From DSYF01 sp041181065 (GTDB lineage: Bacteria > Verrucomicrobiota > Verrucomicrobiia > Limisphaerales > DSYF01): a stretch of DNA of 8,581 nucleotides. A program made the translations under genes and the position numbers. This document shows, one piece after another, positions 5,763 to 8,581 of the stretch. The notes below the pieces were generated by a model. The model was not told where the DNA came from. It did not search any database and saw only the letters and a list, made by a program, of their open reading frames with translations. The stretch is from the NCBI GenBank assembly GCA_041181065.1, contig JBEGQI010000122.1:1-8581 (forward strand), read 5' to 3'. Positions within the stretch are counted from its first letter, which is position 1, and every line of letters begins with the position of its first letter.

Positions 5763-6563
5763 TCAGAGGCGAACCGGAATCTGCTTCTCCGCCAAAAACT
5801 TCTTCACATCACCGACGGTGTAGGTGCCGAAGTGGAAGATGCTCGCGGCGAGCACGGCGTCGGCCTTGCCTTCGAGCAGCACGTCGGCCATGTGCTCCAG
5901 TTTGCCTGCGCCGCCGCTGGCCACCACGGGCACGCCGACGGATTCACTGACGCGGCGGGTGATGACGAGATCGAAGCCAGCCTTCGTGCCGTCGGCGTCG
6001 ATGGAGTTGAGGACGATTTCACCGGCGCCCAGCGCCACGGCGCGTTTGGCCCATTCCACGGCTTCCATCCCGGTGGCTTTGCGGCCGCCGGCTTTAAAAA
6101 CTTCCCAACGGTCTGGCGCGACTTTCTTGCAGTCGATCGAGACGACGATGCATTGGCTGCCGTATTTCTCGGCGCCCGCTCGGATGAGATCGGGGGTGTC
6201 GATGGCCGAGGAATTGATGCTCACCTTGTCCGCGCCCGCGCGCAGCATCGTGAACATGTCCTCCGCTGTGCGGATGCCGCCGCCGACGGTCAGTGGCATG
6301 AAGCATTGGTCCGCCGCGCGTTCGATGACGTCCACCATGGACTTGCGGCCGTGCGCGGTGGCGGTGATGTCGAAGAAAACCATTTCGTCGGCGCCTTGTT
6401 CGTTGTAGCGGAGCGCGAGTTCGACGGGATCGCCCACGTTGCGGAGGCCGCCCGCTTCAGCGCGCCCGAATTGCACGCCGCGGGTGACCTGACCGTCGTG
6501 GACGTCGAGGCACGGGATGACACGTTTGGCCAGCACGCAGGGAGTGTGCGGGTTTTGGGCCAT
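5763..6563 (-). CDS. hisF: Imidazole glycerol phosphate synthase cyclase subunit
   Basis: HisF uses ammonia from the glutaminase HisH to convert PRFAR into imidazole glycerol phosphate and AICAR, linking histidine and purine synthesis. It is a (beta/alpha)8 barrel of 266 residues, close to the usual 250-260. The first catalytic Asp is Asp20 in KRVIPCLDV; the second lies in LNSIDADGTKAG (185-196). Phosphate-binding loops are TVGGGIR (92-98) and ASGGAGK (215-221); DKVSINSSA (112-120) and AASIFHFG (239-246) are family blocks. hisH is not in the window. The family normally begins eight to ten residues before CLDV; the ATG at 6563 adds nine more. A further in-frame ATG at 6605 (280 residues) has an excellent AGGAG seven bases upstream, but within a repeat element, so the start is uncertain. 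Confidence 0.96.
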   Translation of the reverse strand: MAQNPHTPCVLAKRVIPCLDVHDGQVTRGVQFGRAEAGGLRNVGDPVELALRYNEQGADEMVFFDITATAHGRKSMVDVIERAADQCFMPLTVGGGIRTAEDMFTMLRAGADKVSINSSAIDTPDLIRAGAEKYGSQCIVVSIDCKKVAPDRWEVFKAGGRKATGMEAVEWAKRAVALGAGEIVLNSIDADGTKAGFDLVITRRVSESVGVPVVASGGAGKLEHMADVLLEGKADAVLAASIFHFGTYTVGDVKKFLAEKQIPVRL

Positions 6564-6596
6564 GGAAACAATCTCAGGGTTCCACTTCGCCCAAGT

Positions 6597-6675
6597 CTTA
6601 ATCATTATCTTTCTCCTAATCTTAATCTCCGGGGGGGGCAGAGGGATTAAGAGTAAGAGCAAGATTATGATTACG
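6597..6675. repeat. Inverted repeat with 31-base arms between hisF and the LpoB-like gene
   Basis: Arms 6597-6627 and 6645-6675 are inverted copies with 26 of 31 matches, separated by 17 bases that include a run of eight G (6631-6638). The arms are built of short CTTAATC/AATCTTA-like units, pyrimidine-rich on one strand and purine-rich on the other, unlike the surrounding GC-rich DNA. It lies in the divergent intergenic region, closer to hisF. On the minus strand the right-hand part of the hairpin carries an AGGAG ribosome-binding sequence and an ATG (6605) in frame with hisF. It looks like a mobile or dispersed intergenic repeat, but I see no second copy in this window. Confidence 0.8.
6613..6617 (-). 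promoter_or_regulatory. Strong Shine-Dalgarno sequence before an alternative hisF start
   Basis: AGGAG on the minus strand lies seven bases before the in-frame ATG at 6605, which would give HisF a 14-residue N-terminal extension (MIKTWAKWNPEIVS). Most genes in the window lack a Shine-Dalgarno, so this one is conspicuous. It lies inside an inverted-repeat arm, so it may be coincidental, or hidden in RNA structure. Confidence 0.4.
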
Positions 6676-6702
6676 AGCTGCGGCACGACGGCCAGAATCC
6701 TG

Positions 6703-6731
6703 TTGCGATAACCCCGGGTTTTCCCTATACC
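6703..6731 (+). promoter_or_regulatory. Candidate sigma-70 promoter for the LpoB-like gene
   Basis: TTGCGA (6703-6708) and TATACC (6726-6731) are 17 bases apart, each with four of six consensus matches, and would start transcription near 6738, about 25 bases before the ATG at 6763. The TATA core also reads as TATAGG on the minus strand, with a weak TTGCTG 16 bases upstream, so a hisF promoter might overlap here. Confidence 0.4.
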
Positions 6732-6762
6732 CGCCCGCACAAGGTCAGCAAACAAACAAAAT

Positions 6763-7398
6763 ATGAACAACACCATCCGTCTCAGCATCCTTACCCTCGG
6801 CATTGCGGCCAGCGGCGCGCTCATCAGCGGCTGCGCCTCGACCGGCGTCCAGAACCCCTCCGGCGTCCCCGTCACGGAAATGAAAGCCGACGAACGCGGC
6901 TTCGTGGCCGGCACCGGCGTCGAATCGCAAGACCTCGTGGCTGTCACTGACAAAATGGCCCGCAGCATCCTCGGCATCCCGGAGATTTCCCGCGCCACCG
7001 GCACGCCGCGCATCGTGTTGAACCCCGTCGTGAACGAAACACGTTTCCCCATCAACAAGGACATCTTCCTCACGCGCATCCGCACCCAGCTGAACTCCAA
7101 GTCTGCTGGCAAGGTGCGCTTCCTCGCCCGCGAACAGATGGCCGCGCTCGAACGCGAACGCGAACTCAAGCAATCAGGCCAAGTCACTGCCTCCGCCGAC
7201 CCGAACGTGGTCGAGTTCAAGGGCGCCGACTTCTTCCTCACCGGCAAGTTGCAGGGCATGACCACGCGCACCAGCGCCGGCACGAGCGATTACATCCTTT
7301 ACAGCTTCCAGCTTATCGATGCGCGCACGAGCGACATCGTTTGGGAAGATTCCGCTGAAATCAAAAAGCAGGGTCTCGAAGACGCCGCGTATCGTTGA
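6763..7398 (+). CDS. LpoB-like lipoprotein (penicillin-binding protein activator family)
   Basis: Lipoprotein of 211 residues, by homology an outer-membrane activator of a class A penicillin-binding protein in peptidoglycan synthesis; this role is established for LpoB of E. coli and only inferred here. The signal peptide has a hydrophobic core (8-20) and an ISGC lipobox, so Cys24 would be lipidated. A linker of about 30 residues follows. The folded domain (about 50-211) shows the LpoB/YcfM pattern: LVAVTDKMARSIL, RIVLNPVVNETRFPINKDIFLTRIRTQL, KVRFLAREQM, GADFFLTGKL, and YILYSFQLIDARTSDIVWEDSAEIKKQG near the end. No Shine-Dalgarno is seen; the ATG follows an A-rich leader (AACAAACAAAAT). It is followed closely by a second lipoprotein gene, as happens near lpoB in other Gram-negatives. 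Confidence 0.92.
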   Translation: MNNTIRLSILTLGIAASGALISGCASTGVQNPSGVPVTEMKADERGFVAGTGVESQDLVAVTDKMARSILGIPEISRATGTPRIVLNPVVNETRFPINKDIFLTRIRTQLNSKSAGKVRFLAREQMAALERERELKQSGQVTASADPNVVEFKGADFFLTGKLQGMTTRTSAGTSDYILYSFQLIDARTSDIVWEDSAEIKKQGLEDAAYR

Positions 7399-7408
7399 TC
7401 GGGCATAA

Positions 7409-7414
7409 AGGGGG
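7409..7414 (+). promoter_or_regulatory. Ribosome-binding site of the COG3014-like gene
   Basis: AGGGGG ends six bases before the ATG at 7421, one of few clear Shine-Dalgarno sequences in the window. It supports that start and independent translation of the second gene in the lipoprotein pair. Confidence 0.7.
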
Positions 7415-7420
7415 CACAAC

Positions 7421-8581
7421 ATGAAACAAATCATCCTTCGTCGCGCGGCATTGATCCTTGCCGTGGCGCTCACGGGTTGCGCTACCACGCAATCCGGCTC
7501 CAACACGGGCAGCAGTGCCAAGCCCGCTTCGACTTCCGGCCAGCCGGAAGCCCCGGCTCAGCCTGTGACCCCTGAACAGCCGACGAAACCGGCCCAGCCA
7601 ACGACGGCGCCCAAGTCCGCGAAGCAGACCGCCGCCGAACGCAAGGCGGCGGAAGAAGCCGCGCGCAGCAAGGTGCTCTACCAGTATCGCGACGCCGCCA
7701 AGGCGATGCGCGAAGGTCGTTATTCCGATGCCAAGGCGACGTTGGATGATGCGTTGCTCACCATTGGCAACATCTTCGGCAAGAGTCAGGATGCCAAGCG
7801 CGCCCGCAGTTACTTCTCGCCGGAAGCGAAGAAGACGTTCGTCGGCGAACCCTACGAACGCGTGATGGCGAATTATTATCGCGGCATTCTTTACTGGATG
7901 GACGGCGAACCGGACAACGCGCGCGCCTGCTTCAAGACCTGCCAATACGAAGACAGCGACGCCGTGGAATCCACCTACAAGGGCGATTACGTGCTGGCCG
8001 ATTACCTCGATGGTCTCGCCTCGGTGAAGTTGGCCGCCGATGGCGCCGATGCATTAGCCCGCGCGCGCGCTTCCTTCAAGTCCTCGAACAGTCCACCGGA
8101 CTACAACGTGAAGGAAAACGTGCTGGTGTTCTGGGAGGCGGGCAACGGGCCGGTGAAGTATTCCACGGGCAAGTATCACGAAGAGCTTCGCTTCCGCAGC
8201 GGGCGTTCTGATGCGGCCAAGGTCCGCGTTTCGGCTGGCGAGCAGAGCATCACCAGTCCGTTTTATGACGACCTGACCTTTCAAGCCACGACCCGCGGCG
8301 GCCGCGTGATGGACCACGTGTTGGCGAACAAGGCGGTCTTCAAAGGCACCGCGAACACCGTCGGCAATGCTTCCTTGGCCACGGGCGCTGTGCTCGCGGG
8401 CAATCGCAATACCGGCGAAGCAGGCCTCGCATTGATGGCGTTCGGCCTGTTGGCCAAAGCCACTTCCGCCGCCACCACGCCCGCCGCGGACATTCGTTGT
8501 TGGGATAACCTGCCCAACGTGCTGGGCTACGCATCGCTGGCCCTGCCGGCAGGGGCACAGACGCTCAAAGTTGAATTCCTC
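7421..8581 (+). CDS. COG3014-like lipoprotein (C-terminus outside window)
   Basis: Probable outer-membrane-anchored periplasmic lipoprotein; 387 residues are visible with no stop. The signal peptide ends in LTGC, so Cys20 is the likely lipidated residue. A Pro/Ala/Thr/Gln-rich linker (about 22-65) and a charged helix (AAERKAAEEAARSKVLYQY) follow. Residues 80-220 look TPR-like, with AKAMREGRYSDAKATLDDALL and VMANYYRGILYWMDGEPDNARACF (about 148-171), the latter typical of COG3014. Near the visible end DIRCWDNLPN and LGYASLALPAGAQTLKVEFL (368-387) resemble a beta-rich end of that family. COG3014 genes often sit beside lpoB and ycfL-like genes, which fits its position 22 bases after the LpoB-like gene, so the two are probably one operon. 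The molecular function of COG3014 is not known to me. Confidence 0.85.
   Translation, partial: MKQIILRRAALILAVALTGCATTQSGSNTGSSAKPASTSGQPEAPAQPVTPEQPTKPAQPTTAPKSAKQTAAERKAAEEAARSKVLYQYRDAAKAMREGRYSDAKATLDDALLTIGNIFGKSQDAKRARSYFSPEAKKTFVGEPYERVMANYYRGILYWMDGEPDNARACFKTCQYEDSDAVESTYKGDYVLADYLDGLASVKLAADGADALARARASFKSSNSPPDYNVKENVLVFWEAGNGPVKYSTGKYHEELRFRSGRSDAAKVRVSAGEQSITSPFYDDLTFQATTRGGRVMDHVLANKAVFKGTANTVGNASLATGAVLAGNRNTGEAGLALMAFGLLAKATSAATTPAADIRCWDNLPNVLGYASLALPAGAQTLKVEFL

Noticed and set aside
5832..6650. 272-residue plus-strand frame opposite hisF
   Set aside because: Antisense shadow of hisF, Ala/His/Val/Asp-rich, with no recognisable motif.
5288..6675. Short repeat units as a CRISPR array or transposon ends
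   Set aside because: The units are 9-10 bases with no regular spacers, and the two elements have different unit sequences, so they are not matching inverted ends; no cas or transposase gene is present.
5763..7283. hisF frame extended to about 506 residues
   Set aside because: The frame simply stays open through the intergenic repeat and antisense to the LpoB-like gene; HisF homology begins only near 6540.
7361..7945. 194-residue minus-strand frame opposite the COG3014-like gene
   Set aside because: Its Gly/Arg-rich low-complexity part is the antisense of the Pro/Ala-rich linker; no support as a gene.

Overview
The window looks like a chromosomal segment of a GC-rich, Gram-negative, saprophytic bacterium, most likely in the Verrucomicrobiota (Limisphaerales/Pedosphaera-like). 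I infer this from three things: a secreted pectin-backbone lyase together with a Tat-exported Gfo/Idh/MocA oxidoreductase, outer-membrane lipoproteins of the LpoB and COG3014 type, and many genes with no Shine-Dalgarno sequence. The placement rests on gene content only.

Minus strand, 6563 down to 1: nine genes run in one direction. In transcription order they are hisF (cyclase subunit of imidazole glycerol phosphate synthase), a DUF486/DMT-like small membrane protein, hisI (phosphoribosyl-AMP cyclohydrolase), a four-helix membrane protein resembling DUF5658, a Dabb-domain (stress-responsive A/B barrel) protein, a Tat-signal Gfo/Idh/MocA oxidoreductase, nrdR (repressor of ribonucleotide reductase genes), an unknown protein whose start overlaps the nrdR stop by ATGA, and the N-terminal 462 residues of a family PL4 rhamnogalacturonan lyase that leaves the window at base 1.

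Plus strand, 6763 to the end: an LpoB-like lipoprotein is followed 22 bases later by a COG3014-like lipoprotein that runs off the right edge. This pair probably acts at the outer membrane/periplasm in peptidoglycan synthesis, and is divergent from hisF.

Non-coding structure: two gaps hold long imperfect inverted repeats built from short A+T-rich units. One (5288-5363) fills almost the whole DUF486-hisI gap; the other (6597-6675) sits between hisF and the LpoB-like gene and carries a strong ribosome-binding site that makes the hisF start ambiguous. Smaller hairpins lie after the oxidoreductase and unknown-protein stops and before nrdR.

I see no CRISPR array, tRNA, rRNA, transposase, phage gene or recognisable defence system. 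The most interesting items are the two repeat elements and the nrdR-coupled unknown gene; the rest is fairly ordinary metabolism. No gap without a gene exceeds 300 bases.
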